Source: Pseudomonas lini (GTDB lineage: Bacteria > Pseudomonadota > Gammaproteobacteria > Pseudomonadales > Pseudomonadaceae). Taken from it: a stretch of DNA of 64,000 nucleotides. Position 1 is the first letter of the stretch. Every line of letters starts with the position of its first letter. Where the stretch lies: positions 1-64,000 of the forward strand of contig NZ_JAUSSR010000003.1 in NCBI RefSeq assembly GCF_030812475.1. The letters are read 5' to 3'. The position numbers were made by a program, and so were the translations under genes. Of the stretch, positions 1-7,461 are shown piece after piece. The notes beneath the pieces are model-generated. The model ran no database searches and was not told the origin of the DNA. It saw only the letters and a program-made list of their open reading frames with translations.

Positions 1-92
1 TCATAACCTCAATCTCTCGAACCGCCCGGTGCGGACCCGCATGCCGGGTGGTGTGGCAGGGGTACGGTCTATGAAGACCGTCCCCTATGCCG
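1..92 (+). mobile_element. 3' end of a group II intron (domains V and VI)
   Basis: A compact hairpin at about 20-53 pairs ACC/GGT, CCCGG/CCGGG and TGCG/CGCA, which fits the 34-nt domain V fold of bacterial group II introns. A second hairpin at about 54-86 (GGGG...ACGGTCT / AGACCGT...CCCC) fits domain VI. The rest of the intron and any reverse transcriptase/maturase lie left of the window. A REP palindrome begins about 14 bases after the inferred 3' end, so the intron may sit next to or inside REP DNA. The family assignment is from recalled pattern, not a covariance search. Confidence 0.65.
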
Positions 93-105
93 ATTCTGGT
101 CGGAC

Positions 106-207
106 GCCTTCGCGGGCAAGCCCGCTCCCACAGTGGTTTTTTGTCGTACACAACATGTGTGATCCATGAAGATCCAATGTGGGAGCGGGCTTGCTCGCGA
201 AGAGGCC
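106..207. repeat. REP doublet
   Basis: Two inverted REP palindromes (106-133 and 178-207) with cores of the form GCGGGCTTGC and GCAAGCCCGC face each other across about 45 bases. Confidence 0.8.
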
Positions 208-220
208 GGCACATACCCAA

Positions 221-573
221 TTACTTTCCGGGATACTCCCGATGCATCTGCTCCAGCAACGCATCCTTATCCAGCCACAACTGATTGATCCACTCCTGAA
301 ACTGCATCCGGTACTCCCCATCCTGCTCATAATTCTTGCCGATAAACTCCGGCGGAATCTTCAGCTCCTGAAAATGCACCACGACATCCTTCACATTCCC
401 ACAGAGCAAATCCCAATACCCCGGACGCCCGCCCGGGTAGTGAATCGTCACGTTGACGATCGACTCGAGCTGCTCGCCCATCGCATCCAGCACAAATGCA
501 ATGCCAGCCCTTGGGGTTGAGCAGGTACTTGAACGGCGATTCTGTTGCGCATGCTTGCCTTCGGTGAAGCGCC
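221..573 (-). pseudogene. Truncated, frameshifted C-terminal copy of the PlsC-type acyltransferase
   Basis: The minus strand encodes about the last 90 residues of the acyltransferase found intact at 2775-3677, ending in the same way (QMHREYPGK against QMHREYPAK). Upstream of the intact-looking part the reading frame shifts: the region matching residues near 195-210 of the full protein reads out of frame. No N-terminal half or HX4D acyltransferase motif is present, so no active enzyme is expected. It is a partial duplication and marks the left edge of the accessory patch. Confidence 0.85.
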
Positions 574-930
574 AACTTGCGTCTCGACCTGAACAAAGTT
601 CTGCAACAGGATCGCGCTGGGCGAACCGAGAACTGACGTCGTACCGTGCACGTTGCGCGTCAGCTCAACCACGCCAGTCTGCTGAACTCGGCCCCCTTCG
701 TAGCGCCAAGTGCCATAGTCGTGAGGAGGCCAGGGAACGGATCGGCAAGGAGCGTCTGTCGATGGTCTACGTCCAGGCCTCGCCGACATCTGTGCCGAGG
801 GTGATCCGCAAGGTCTGTACGCAGCCGGTAGCGACAACATCCCGGGTTACTCTTTCCCGTACGACGTGCCGCTGATGCCGACCTCCTGGTCGACACCCAG
901 TCGTTTTCGCTGGCAAGCCAGTTCCTACTG
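574..930 (+). pseudogene. Decayed adenylylsulfate kinase (CysC) fragment
   Basis: Reading the plus strand piecewise gives NLRLDLNK at 574, RRTVHVARQLNHASLL from 637, FVAPSA near 697, then in a second frame REEARERIGKERL from about 720, and in a third frame DPQGLYAAG near 795 and SFPYDVPL near 840. These follow the order of CysC (APS kinase) after its P-loop: GDN-LR, the RRVAEVA helix, the FVAPSA strand, ERIG, and DPKGLY followed by the substrate loop. There is a TGA at 634 where a Leu codon would fit and at least two frameshifts. The P-loop half is missing, cut at the acyltransferase junction at 573/574. Nonfunctional; assignment from motif order, no search run. Confidence 0.7.
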
Positions 931-1159
931 GATGCGTGCTGTCGCACCATTATCGTACTACTTGGACCCTGCAGAAGCTTGCTTACCAGGGAAGAGGCCG
1001 GGACAGGCAACTCAAGACTTGGCGCTCGCACTGCATCTGCCGTAACACCCCATCCTTTTCCATTCAAAAGTAGTCTTAAAACTTCAACGCTGTAGGAAAA
1101 CTCCATTTGTAACCTTTTCCTATATGTAATTACCCAATTGACCATTCTTTGTCAGACGA
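931..1159. other. Region with no recognisable gene
   Basis: After the cysC remnant there is a transition from GC-rich to AT-rich DNA near 1030. No ORF with a ribosome-binding site or recognisable motif was found on either strand. Confidence 0.5.
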
Positions 1160-1500
1160 GGACTACACCTTACTCGGAAGTCGGTAGCTGACATTAATTA
1201 AAGTGTCCGGGTAGTATTTTCGGCAGATGGAGCGAGTTGTTTTAGAATATTCAGCGCTTGGATTTGTGTAAGTCGCGAAAGCTATGGGTTGCTGTAGAGC
1301 CGGATCGGAGTAAACGATTTGTTTGGGGGTATGGTAATGAATTGGGGTTGTTGATAAGTCGTAAAGATATTTCGCTGTGGGTGCAATACAGGAAATCGGA
1401 AAATTATTTTGTGTTTGTTGCATGGGGTTTCTGTCTCTGTATTTGCTGTTGGTGCTTTTCAAACATGGTGTTTGGATAGTTTTTTAGCGGAATGGATAGC
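1160..1500 (+). pseudogene. Decayed paralogue of the 176-aa membrane protein
   Basis: The stretch 1245-1480 reads RKLWVAVEPDRSKRFVWG and then LLISRKDISLWVQY, matching RELWVAVESDRSTQFVWG and VVISRQDILGWALQ of the intact gene at 1962-2492, including a second hydrophobic segment. The first membrane helix and most of the loop are lost or out of frame. Similarity continues into the 3' flank (around 1490-1555 against 2480-2550), so the duplicated unit was larger than the coding region. AT-rich like its neighbour. Confidence 0.75.
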
Positions 1501-1656
1501 GTATGGAAATAGAGCAGATTGATAATGAAATATTCGTAATTGCGTCGGGTGGTGATTTTTGATGGGCGAATTCCCCACGCAGCAAGATCGCCTTCTGTGA
1601 AGTGTGATCAGGTAAGAATGACACTTGCATTTAAGACAGTGATTAAGGAGTAGCAT

Positions 1657-1902
1657 ATGGCAGGTAAAGCCGAAATATTTGTAGGCGTTATCAATGACGG
1701 TGCAACTGTTGGTGCGGGTGCGGGTGCGGGTGCGACTGCAGTCTCAGATCAGTTTTTCGTTAATGGGACTGGAATGGTACTGTTGAACCAAACGGCGCAA
1801 ACAGATATCAGGGATGGTGCTGAATTCAAGACAGGTGATGTAGTTAGTCTTGTCGGCAATGTAGCAGGCGTGATTGCTACAATGGCAGTCCAGAATGAAT
1901 GA
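1657..1902 (+). CDS. Small Gly-rich protein of unknown function (81 aa)
   Basis: The ATG follows a strong AAGGAG ribosome-binding site ending 7 bases upstream, which supports real translation. The 81-aa product has no obvious signal peptide. It has a short hydrophobic Gly/Ala repeat (GAGAGAGATA, residues about 20-29) and a predicted beta-rich remainder ending in a Gly/Val/Ala segment. There is no cysteine. It precedes the 176-aa membrane protein by 59 bases on the same strand and lies in AT-rich DNA unlike the chromosomal flanks. I do not recognise the family. A secreted or toxin-like product partnered by the membrane protein is only one possibility. Confidence 0.7.
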   Translation: MAGKAEIFVGVINDGATVGAGAGAGATAVSDQFFVNGTGMVLLNQTAQTDIRDGAEFKTGDVVSLVGNVAGVIATMAVQNE

Positions 1903-1961
1903 GCTAAAGTGTGAGCTATGCTCGCATGAAATGTTTGTGTTAACGGAAGGGGAGTTGTAGT

Positions 1962-2492
1962 GTGCGAAACAGAATATTCACCATTTCTAGCGGGTATGTA
2001 CTGAGTGGGTTTGAAATTGTTTTATTTATAGTTATCATTGTGTATTTTTCTGTTGTTTCTTTTTTGTGTTTTGAGAAAATAGTAGAAATTCCTTCAGCTC
2101 CAGAAAAAGTGGTCTTAGAAAATGCATTCATACATAAGGGGCTTTCGGAGGCGTCAAGGACTACGTCGTTTTTATATCTGAGGGTCGGAAAGGGTAATGA
2201 TACGTACGATCATGTTATCGAAGTTTCTAGTCGAGATATTCAGCACTTGGATTTCAGTATGTCACGAGAGCTATGGGTCGCTGTAGAATCGGATCGAAGT
2301 ACGCAATTTGTTTGGGGTGTATATGATGATCGGTTGGAGGTGGTAATAAGCCGTCAAGATATATTGGGGTGGGCCCTGCAGAATAATATTTCAAATTATT
2401 TTATAGTCTTTACTTGGAGCGTCGGTTCTATATTTTTGCTGTTTTTGCTGCTTAGAAATGGTGTTTGGAATAGATTCGTAGCGAAAAAATAG
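1962..2492 (+). CDS. Two-helix membrane protein of unknown function (176 aa)
   Basis: A GTG start is preceded by AAGGGGAG. The protein has a membrane segment at about residues 12-38 (IVLFIVIIVYFSVV) and another at about 145-165 (FIVFTWSVGSIFLLFLLL). Between them is a roughly 105-residue loop that should face the periplasm if the N-terminus is inside. A basic tail follows the second helix. A decayed paralogue lies at 1160-1500, so this locus once held at least two such genes. It is probably co-transcribed with the 81-aa gene. The layout would suit an immunity or anchoring protein, but no family was recognised. Strong AT bias suggests acquisition by transfer. Confidence 0.7.
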   Translation: MRNRIFTISSGYVLSGFEIVLFIVIIVYFSVVSFLCFEKIVEIPSAPEKVVLENAFIHKGLSEASRTTSFLYLRVGKGNDTYDHVIEVSSRDIQHLDFSMSRELWVAVESDRSTQFVWGVYDDRLEVVISRQDILGWALQNNISNYFIVFTWSVGSIFLLFLLLRNGVWNRFVAKK

Positions 2493-2657
2493 CGCGGAAA
2501 AATCGAGAATAGTAATGGTGGAATATTAATAGGCGCGGTGATGATAGGCTGGTTAACCTGGAAGAAGTGAAGATTAAATTAGTTTGATTAGTTTCGGATT
2601 AGCGATAAAAATCGCCGGTGACCGATTATTGGCGGTGTTTTTTGTGTCCTTTAGATC
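2493..2657. other. AT-rich 3' flank of the two-gene unit
   Basis: No gene seen. The first roughly 70 bases are similar to the flank of the decayed paralogue (1490-1555). GC content rises at the right direct repeat. Confidence 0.5.
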
Positions 2658-3130
2658 GTCTTCGCGAGCAGGCTCGCTCCCACTTTTGATCTTCAGCGCA
2701 CACAAAATGTGTATTCCAAAGAGATCCATTGTGGGAGCGGGCTTGCCCACGAAGAGGCCGGTACATTCACCGCATTACTTCGCTGGATACTCCCGATGCA
2801 TCTGCTCCAGCAACGCATCCTTATCCAGCCACAACTGATTGATCCACCCCTGAAACTGCATCCGGTACTCCCCATCCTGCTCATAATTCTTGCCGATAAA
2901 CTCCGGCGGAATCTTCAGCTCCTGAAAATGCACCACGACATCCTTCACATTCCCACAGAGCAAATCCCAATACCCCGGACGCCCGCCCGGGTAGTGAATC
3001 GTCACGTTGACGATCGACTCGAGCTGCTCGCCCATCGCATCCAGCACAAACGCAATGCCGCCCGCCTTGGCCTTGAGCAGATGCTTGAAGGGTGATTTCT
3101 GCTGCGCATGCTTGCCTTCGGTAAAGCGCG
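2658..3130. repeat. Right direct repeat (parental acyltransferase 3' region)
   Basis: Counterpart of 106-573. It contains a REP doublet (2658-2684 and 2730-2759) and the last third of the intact acyltransferase gene. The two repeats bracket the roughly 2.1 kb accessory patch. Confidence 0.85.
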
Positions 3131-3677
3131 TGCCTTCGACGAAGTTGAAAATTCCCACCGAGTCATGGCGGAATTTCGCACAGGTCTTGCGCGTGGTTTC
3201 CAGGTCCTTGCCTTTCTTCTCCGGGTGCTTTTCCAGGTAGGCCTTGGAGTAGCGCTTCATGAACGGAAAGCCCAGGGTCCACCAGGCCAGGCCAATCACC
3301 GGCACCCAGATCAGTTCTTGCTTGAGAAAGAACTTCAGCGGTTGGATGCGCCGGTTGAGCACGTATTGCAGCACCATGATGTCGACCCAGCTCTGGTGAT
3401 TGCTGGTAATCAGGTACGAGTGGCGGTAGTCCAGGCTTTCGAGGCCGCTGAGGTGCCAGCGGGTGCGGCAGACCAGGTCCATCCAGGCTTTGTTGTTGCT
3501 GATCCAGGCTTCGTGGGTATGGCTCATCAGCCAGCGCGTGAGGCGCTGGGTGAGGGCGAAGGGCAATACCTTGAGGATCGCCACGCAGAACAGGAACGAG
3601 CACAGCAAAATGGTATTGAGGGCCAGCAATAACGATGCAATCACGCCGCGTACGGCGGCGGGCAGGAAATCCAGCAT
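2775..3677 (-). CDS. PlsC/YihG-family acyltransferase
   Basis: A 300-aa membrane-associated acyltransferase of the 1-acylglycerol-3-phosphate acyltransferase superfamily. It likely transfers acyl chains to a lysophospholipid at the inner membrane. It shows the catalytic HX4D motif (H94-QSWV-D99), the EGTR block at 181-184 that binds glycerol phosphate, and an N-terminal hydrophobic segment (about 11-40). Length and motifs fit the E. coli YihG-like subgroup. The ATG is immediately next to the pta stop codon (3678-3680), so the two are probably translationally coupled. Its 3' third is duplicated at 221-573. The exact acyl acceptor is not determined by sequence. Confidence 0.85.
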   Translation of the reverse strand: MLDFLPAAVRGVIASLLLALNTILLCSFLFCVAILKVLPFALTQRLTRWLMSHTHEAWISNNKAWMDLVCRTRWHLSGLESLDYRHSYLITSNHQSWVDIMVLQYVLNRRIQPLKFFLKQELIWVPVIGLAWWTLGFPFMKRYSKAYLEKHPEKKGKDLETTRKTCAKFRHDSVGIFNFVEGTRFTEGKHAQQKSPFKHLLKAKAGGIAFVLDAMGEQLESIVNVTIHYPGGRPGYWDLLCGNVKDVVVHFQELKIPPEFIGKNYEQDGEYRMQFQGWINQLWLDKDALLEQMHREYPAK

Positions 3678-5777
3678 TTAAAGGTCCAGAGGTCGGTTGG
3701 CCGCTTGAATCGCGGTCAACGCGATGGTGTAGACGATGTCATCGACCTGCGCGCCGCGGGGCAGGTCGTTCACCGGTTTGCGCAGGCCTTGCAGCATCGG
3801 CCCGAGGCTGACGCAGTCGGCGCTGCGCTGCACGGCCTTGTGGGTGGTGTTGCCGGTGTTGAGGTCGGGGAACACGAACACCGTGGCGCGACCGGCCACC
3901 TGGCTGTTCGGTGCCAGTTGCCGGGCCACGTTTTCGTTGGCGGCGGCGTCGTATTGCAGCGGGCCGTCGATCAGCAGCGAGTGCTGTTGTTCATGGGCGA
4001 GCAATGTCGCCTCGCGCACCTTCTCGACTTCTTCGCCGCTGGCCGATTCGCCGCTGGAGTAGCTGATCATCGCCACACGCGGGGTAATGCCGAATGCCGC
4101 GGCCGAATCGGCGCTTTGCAGGGCGATCTCGGCCAGTTCGCTGGCGCTCGGGTGCGGGTTCATCACGCAGTCGCCGTAGACCAGCACCTCTTCGGGGAAC
4201 AGCATGAAGAACACCGACGACACCAGGGTGCAGCCCGGTGCGGTCTTGATCAGCTGCAGCGCCGGGCGGATGGTATTGGCGGTGGAGTGAATGACCCCGG
4301 ACACCAGGCCGTCGACTTCATCCAGCGCCAGCATCATGGTGCCGATCACCACGGTGTCTTCCAGTTGCTGCTCGGCCATCGGCGCGTTGAGGCTTTTGCT
4401 CTTGCGCAGGGCGACCATGGGTTCGACGTACCGCTCGCGGATCAGGTCCGGGTCAAGAATCTCCAGCCCCGGTGGCAGCTCGATGCCCTGGGCGCGGGCC
4501 ACGGCTTCCACGTCCGCGGGTTTGGCCAGCAACACGCAACGGGCAATGCCACGGGCCTGGCAGATCGCCGCCGCTTGCACGGTCAACGGCTCGCTGCCTT
4601 CGGGCAGGACGATGCGCTTGTTGGCGGCCTGGGCGCGCTGGATCAATTGATAGCGGAACACCGCCGGCGACAGGCGCATTTCCCGTGGCGTGCCGCAGCG
4701 CTGGTGCAGCCAGTTGGCGTCAAGGTGGCTGGCGACGAAATCGGTGATGATCTCCGCACGTTCGCGGTCGTCGATCGGGATTTCCTTGTTCAAACCGTTC
4801 AACTGGTTGGCGGTTTCATAGGAACCGGTGCTCACCGACAACACCGGCAGGCCGGCCTGCAAGGCGCCGCGACACAGGTCCATGATGCGCGGGTCGGGCA
4901 GGGTGTCGCTGGTCAGCAGCAGGCCGGCCAGGGGCACGCCATTCATGGCCGCGAGGCTGACGGCGAGGATGATGTCGTCGCGATCGCCCGGGGTCACCAC
5001 CAGCACGCCGGGCTTGAGCAGCTCCACGGTGTTGCGCATGGTGCGGGCGCAGATGATGATTCGGGTCATGCGCCGGGTTTCGTAATCGCCGGCATTGAGG
5101 ATCTGCGCGCCCATCAGGTCGGCCACGTCGCGGGTGCGCGGCGCGTTCAGTTCCGGCTGGAACGGAATGCAGCCGAGCAATTTGAAGTCGCCGCTGCGCA
5201 GCAAGGGCGAGTGTTCCTTCATGCGCGAGGCGAAGGCCTCCATGCTTTCGTCGGTCTTGACCTTGTTGAGGATCACGCCGAGGACTTTCGGGTCTTTCGG
5301 CCCGCCGAACAATTGCGCCTGCAATTCCACCCGGCCGGACAGTTCGGCCAGCACTTCGTTTTCCGGGGCCGAGACCAGGATCACGTCGGCGTCGAGACTT
5401 TTGGCCAGGTGCAGATTGACCCGTGCGGCATAACTGGCGCTACGGGTCGGAACCATGCCTTCGACGATCAGCACGTCCTTGCCGACGGCCGCTTGCTGAT
5501 ACAGGGTGATGATTTCTTCGAGCAGCTCGTCGAGCTGGCCGTCGCCGAGCATGCGCTCGACATGGGCCAGGCCCAGGGGCTGTGGCGGTTTCAAGCCGTG
5601 GGTGCGGGCCACCAGTTCGGTGGAACGTTCAGGCCCGGTATCACCTGGATGGGGCTGGGCGATCGGTTTGAAAAAGCCGACCTTGAGGCCGGCCCGCTCG
5701 AGGGTACGCACCAGCCCGAGGCTGATGGAGGTCAGACCCACACCAAAATCGGTGGGTGCGATAAAAAAAGTCTGCAT
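3678..5777 (-). CDS. pta: Phosphate acetyltransferase
   Basis: Converts acetyl-CoA and phosphate to acetyl phosphate and CoA in the Pta-AckA route. The 699-aa long form has an N-terminal P-loop-like regulatory domain (FIAPTDFGVGLTS near residue 4), a central DRTGG domain (about 215-325) and a C-terminal PTA_PTB catalytic domain with SSVFFM and TGNTTHKAVQRS motifs. I chose the ATG at 5777, giving MQTFFIAP, because the family begins there; the frame stays open 12 codons further upstream. No ackA is beside it in this window; instead it heads a two-gene unit with the acyltransferase. A very long ORF on the opposite strand (3705-6107) is a shadow of this gene. Confidence 0.95.
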   Translation of the reverse strand: MQTFFIAPTDFGVGLTSISLGLVRTLERAGLKVGFFKPIAQPHPGDTGPERSTELVARTHGLKPPQPLGLAHVERMLGDGQLDELLEEIITLYQQAAVGKDVLIVEGMVPTRSASYAARVNLHLAKSLDADVILVSAPENEVLAELSGRVELQAQLFGGPKDPKVLGVILNKVKTDESMEAFASRMKEHSPLLRSGDFKLLGCIPFQPELNAPRTRDVADLMGAQILNAGDYETRRMTRIIICARTMRNTVELLKPGVLVVTPGDRDDIILAVSLAAMNGVPLAGLLLTSDTLPDPRIMDLCRGALQAGLPVLSVSTGSYETANQLNGLNKEIPIDDRERAEIITDFVASHLDANWLHQRCGTPREMRLSPAVFRYQLIQRAQAANKRIVLPEGSEPLTVQAAAICQARGIARCVLLAKPADVEAVARAQGIELPPGLEILDPDLIRERYVEPMVALRKSKSLNAPMAEQQLEDTVVIGTMMLALDEVDGLVSGVIHSTANTIRPALQLIKTAPGCTLVSSVFFMLFPEEVLVYGDCVMNPHPSASELAEIALQSADSAAAFGITPRVAMISYSSGESASGEEVEKVREATLLAHEQQHSLLIDGPLQYDAAANENVARQLAPNSQVAGRATVFVFPDLNTGNTTHKAVQRSADCVSLGPMLQGLRKPVNDLPRGAQVDDIVYTIALTAIQAANRPLDL

Positions 5778-5837
5778 GCGGATTCTCTGGGGGTGCATGG
5801 CAATGGCGATCATCTATATCTGACGATCTACCGAATT

Positions 5838-6149
5838 TCAGTCGCCAAGGTTATCGCTAACCGAGCCTTGTGCACACCAACCGCAAGCAAAGGGCTGGCC
5901 TATTTTTTCATGACGCAGCAAAGGGTTCAGCACCCAGGCCCGGGACTGCCACGGTGGCTGATGGCGCAGGTGCTGGGTGTGGCCGCAGGAAAGCTCGACC
6001 ACCCAGTGGCCATCTTCGTCCTGGTGAAAGCCTGTCACCGTCGAGCCTTGCGCTGCCGCGGTCCGTCTGTCCGGGTTGTGTTCGCTTTCGGGCGATGGCT
6101 TCGCTAAACTGGGTCTTTCAATATTCTTATGCAAAAGGTCTCGCCCCAT
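5838..6149 (-). CDS. DUF3565 family protein
   Basis: A small protein of the DUF3565 family. The conserved core GFHQDEDGHWVVELSCGHTQ is followed by HLRHQPPW and ends in CGWC, giving a C-x-H / C-x-x-C arrangement that could bind a metal. The start is uncertain. The ATG at 6149 (MGRDLLHK) overlaps the divergent slyD start on the other strand, and a GTG nearer the conserved core would also serve. Function unknown. Conserved position between pta and slyD in Pseudomonas supports it as a real gene. Confidence 0.75.
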   Translation of the reverse strand: MGRDLLHKNIERPSLAKPSPESEHNPDRRTAAAQGSTVTGFHQDEDGHWVVELSCGHTQHLRHQPPWQSRAWVLNPLLRHEKIGQPFACGWCAQGSVSDNLGD

Positions 6150-6633
6150 GCTGATCGCCGCCAATAAGGCTGTCTCCATCGACTATACCCTGACCAACGA
6201 CGCTGGTGAGATCATCGACAGCTCCGCCGGCGGCGCGCCGCTGGTCTACCTGCAAGGCGCAGGTAACATCATTCCGGGCCTGGAAAAGGCACTGGAAGGC
6301 AAGGCCGTCGGTGACGAACTGACCGTCGCCGTAGAACCTGAAGATGCTTACGGCGAGTACGCTGCCGAACTGGTCAGCACCCTGAGCCGCAGCATGTTCG
6401 AAGGCGTCGATGAACTGGAAGTGGGCATGCAGTTCCACGCGTCCGCTCCGGACGGCCAGATGCAGATCGTCACCATTCGCGATCTGGACGGCGACGATGT
6501 CACCGTCGACGGCAACCACCCGTTGGCCGGTCAGCGCCTGAATTTCCAGGTCAAGATCATCGACATCCGTGACGCCAGCCAGGAAGAAATCGCTCATGGC
6601 CACGTCCATGGCGAAGGTGGCCATCACCACTGA
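6148..6633 (+). CDS. slyD: FKBP-type peptidyl-prolyl cis-trans isomerase, SlyD type
   Basis: A cytoplasmic prolyl isomerase and chaperone of 161 aa. FKBP strands (MLIAANKAVSIDYTL, GNIIPGLEKALEGKAVGD) surround an inserted chaperone flap (about residues 70-125, EPEDAYGEYAAELV onward). The tail is short and His-rich (HGHVHGEGGHHH), as in nickel-binding SlyD proteins but without the Cys residues of E. coli SlyD. The start at 6148 matches the family N-terminus. A hairpin terminator follows at 6663. Confidence 0.92.
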   Translation: MLIAANKAVSIDYTLTNDAGEIIDSSAGGAPLVYLQGAGNIIPGLEKALEGKAVGDELTVAVEPEDAYGEYAAELVSTLSRSMFEGVDELEVGMQFHASAPDGQMQIVTIRDLDGDDVTVDGNHPLAGQRLNFQVKIIDIRDASQEEIAHGHVHGEGGHHH

Positions 6634-6662
6634 TTTCTGCGCTAAGCTTTCGAGAACTGGAG

Positions 6663-6684
6663 AGGCGCCCGAGGGCGCCTTTTT
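6663..6684 (+). terminator. Rho-independent terminator of slyD
   Basis: Stem AGGCGCCC / GGGCGCCT with a 2-base loop, followed by TTTT, 30 bases after the slyD stop. Confidence 0.85.
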
Positions 6685-6753
6685 AGTCCGCGGCTGTCCT
6701 TGATGGCACCGCCAAGTGGCTGTTTTGAGAAGAACGGGAATCTGGAGTTCGTC

Positions 6754-7236
6754 ATGAGTGCTTTTCACGACCTTAAATTGACAGCCCTGGATGGTCAGGC
6801 GCTACCGTTGGCACCCCTGAAGGGGCATGTCGTGCTTGTGGTCAACGTCGCCTCAAAATGTGGATTGACCCCACAGTATGCGGCGCTGGAAAACCTCTAC
6901 CAGCAATACAAGGCCCGAGGTTTCAGCGTGCTGGGCCTGCCGTGCAACCAGTTTGCCGGACAGGAACCGGGCACCGAGCAGGAAATCCAGGATTTCTGCA
7001 GCCTCAACTATGGCGTGACCTTTCCGTTGTCCCGCAAACTGGAGGTCAACGGGCACGAGCGCCATCAGTTGTACCGTCTGCTGGCGGGCGAGGGCGCCGA
7101 GTTCCCGGGTGACATCACCTGGAACTTCGAAAAATTCCTGCTCGGCAAGGATGGGCGCGTACTCGCGCGGTTCTCGCCGCGTACACCACCGGACGATCCT
7201 GCGGTCATCCAGGCAATCGAAAAAGCCCTGGGCTGA
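6754..7236 (+). CDS. Glutathione peroxidase family protein
   Basis: A 160-aa thiol peroxidase that reduces hydrogen or lipid peroxides. The catalytic tetrad is visible: Cys36 in ASKCGLTPQY, Gln70 in NQFAGQEPG, Trp123 and Asn124 in TWNFEKFL. The active residue is Cys, not selenocysteine, as in most bacterial members, which usually use thioredoxin as reductant. No signal peptide, so cytoplasmic. The ATG at 6754 has a GGAG ribosome-binding site 8 bases upstream; the frame is open further upstream but lacks a better start. It lies between slyD and an Old Yellow Enzyme homologue. Confidence 0.92.
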   Translation: MSAFHDLKLTALDGQALPLAPLKGHVVLVVNVASKCGLTPQYAALENLYQQYKARGFSVLGLPCNQFAGQEPGTEQEIQDFCSLNYGVTFPLSRKLEVNGHERHQLYRLLAGEGAEFPGDITWNFEKFLLGKDGRVLARFSPRTPPDDPAVIQAIEKALG

Positions 7237-7254
7237 TATCCCCTTGGTTATAGG

Positions 7255-7355
7255 TGTAGGAGCGAGCTTGCTCGCGATGGTCGTTAACGATAACGCTGAC
7301 AGCCTGACATCCCGCGGCGCTCTCAGGTATATCGCGAGCAAGCTCGCTCCTACAG
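7255..7355. repeat. REP doublet with conserved spacer
   Basis: Facing palindromes TGTAGGAGCGAGCTTGCTCG and its inverse are separated by a spacer containing GTCGTTAACGATAACG. The spacer resembles those at 12036, 13460-13793 and 43389. Confidence 0.85.
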
Positions 7356-7461
7356 TATTCGCACCTTGTAGACCTTGATCACCGCAATCAATAGTGCTGT
7401 TCAATCCGTCGCGCACTCCATATTATCGCCATCATAAAGTCTATTCCCGTGGAGCGCCCCC

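Larger units (their letters stand above)
106..573. repeat. Left direct repeat, copy of acyltransferase 3' region
   Basis: This segment repeats 2658-3130 in the same orientation. From 236 to about 503 the copies differ at only about two positions. The flanks (a REP doublet on the left, about 70 bases on the right) are clearly more diverged. Homology stops abruptly at 573, where a cysC-like remnant begins. Confidence 0.85.

Noticed and set aside
3705..6107. Plus-strand ORF of 800 codons opposite pta
   Set aside because: High-GC antisense shadow of pta: His/Gln/Val-rich composition, no ribosome-binding site, no known domains.
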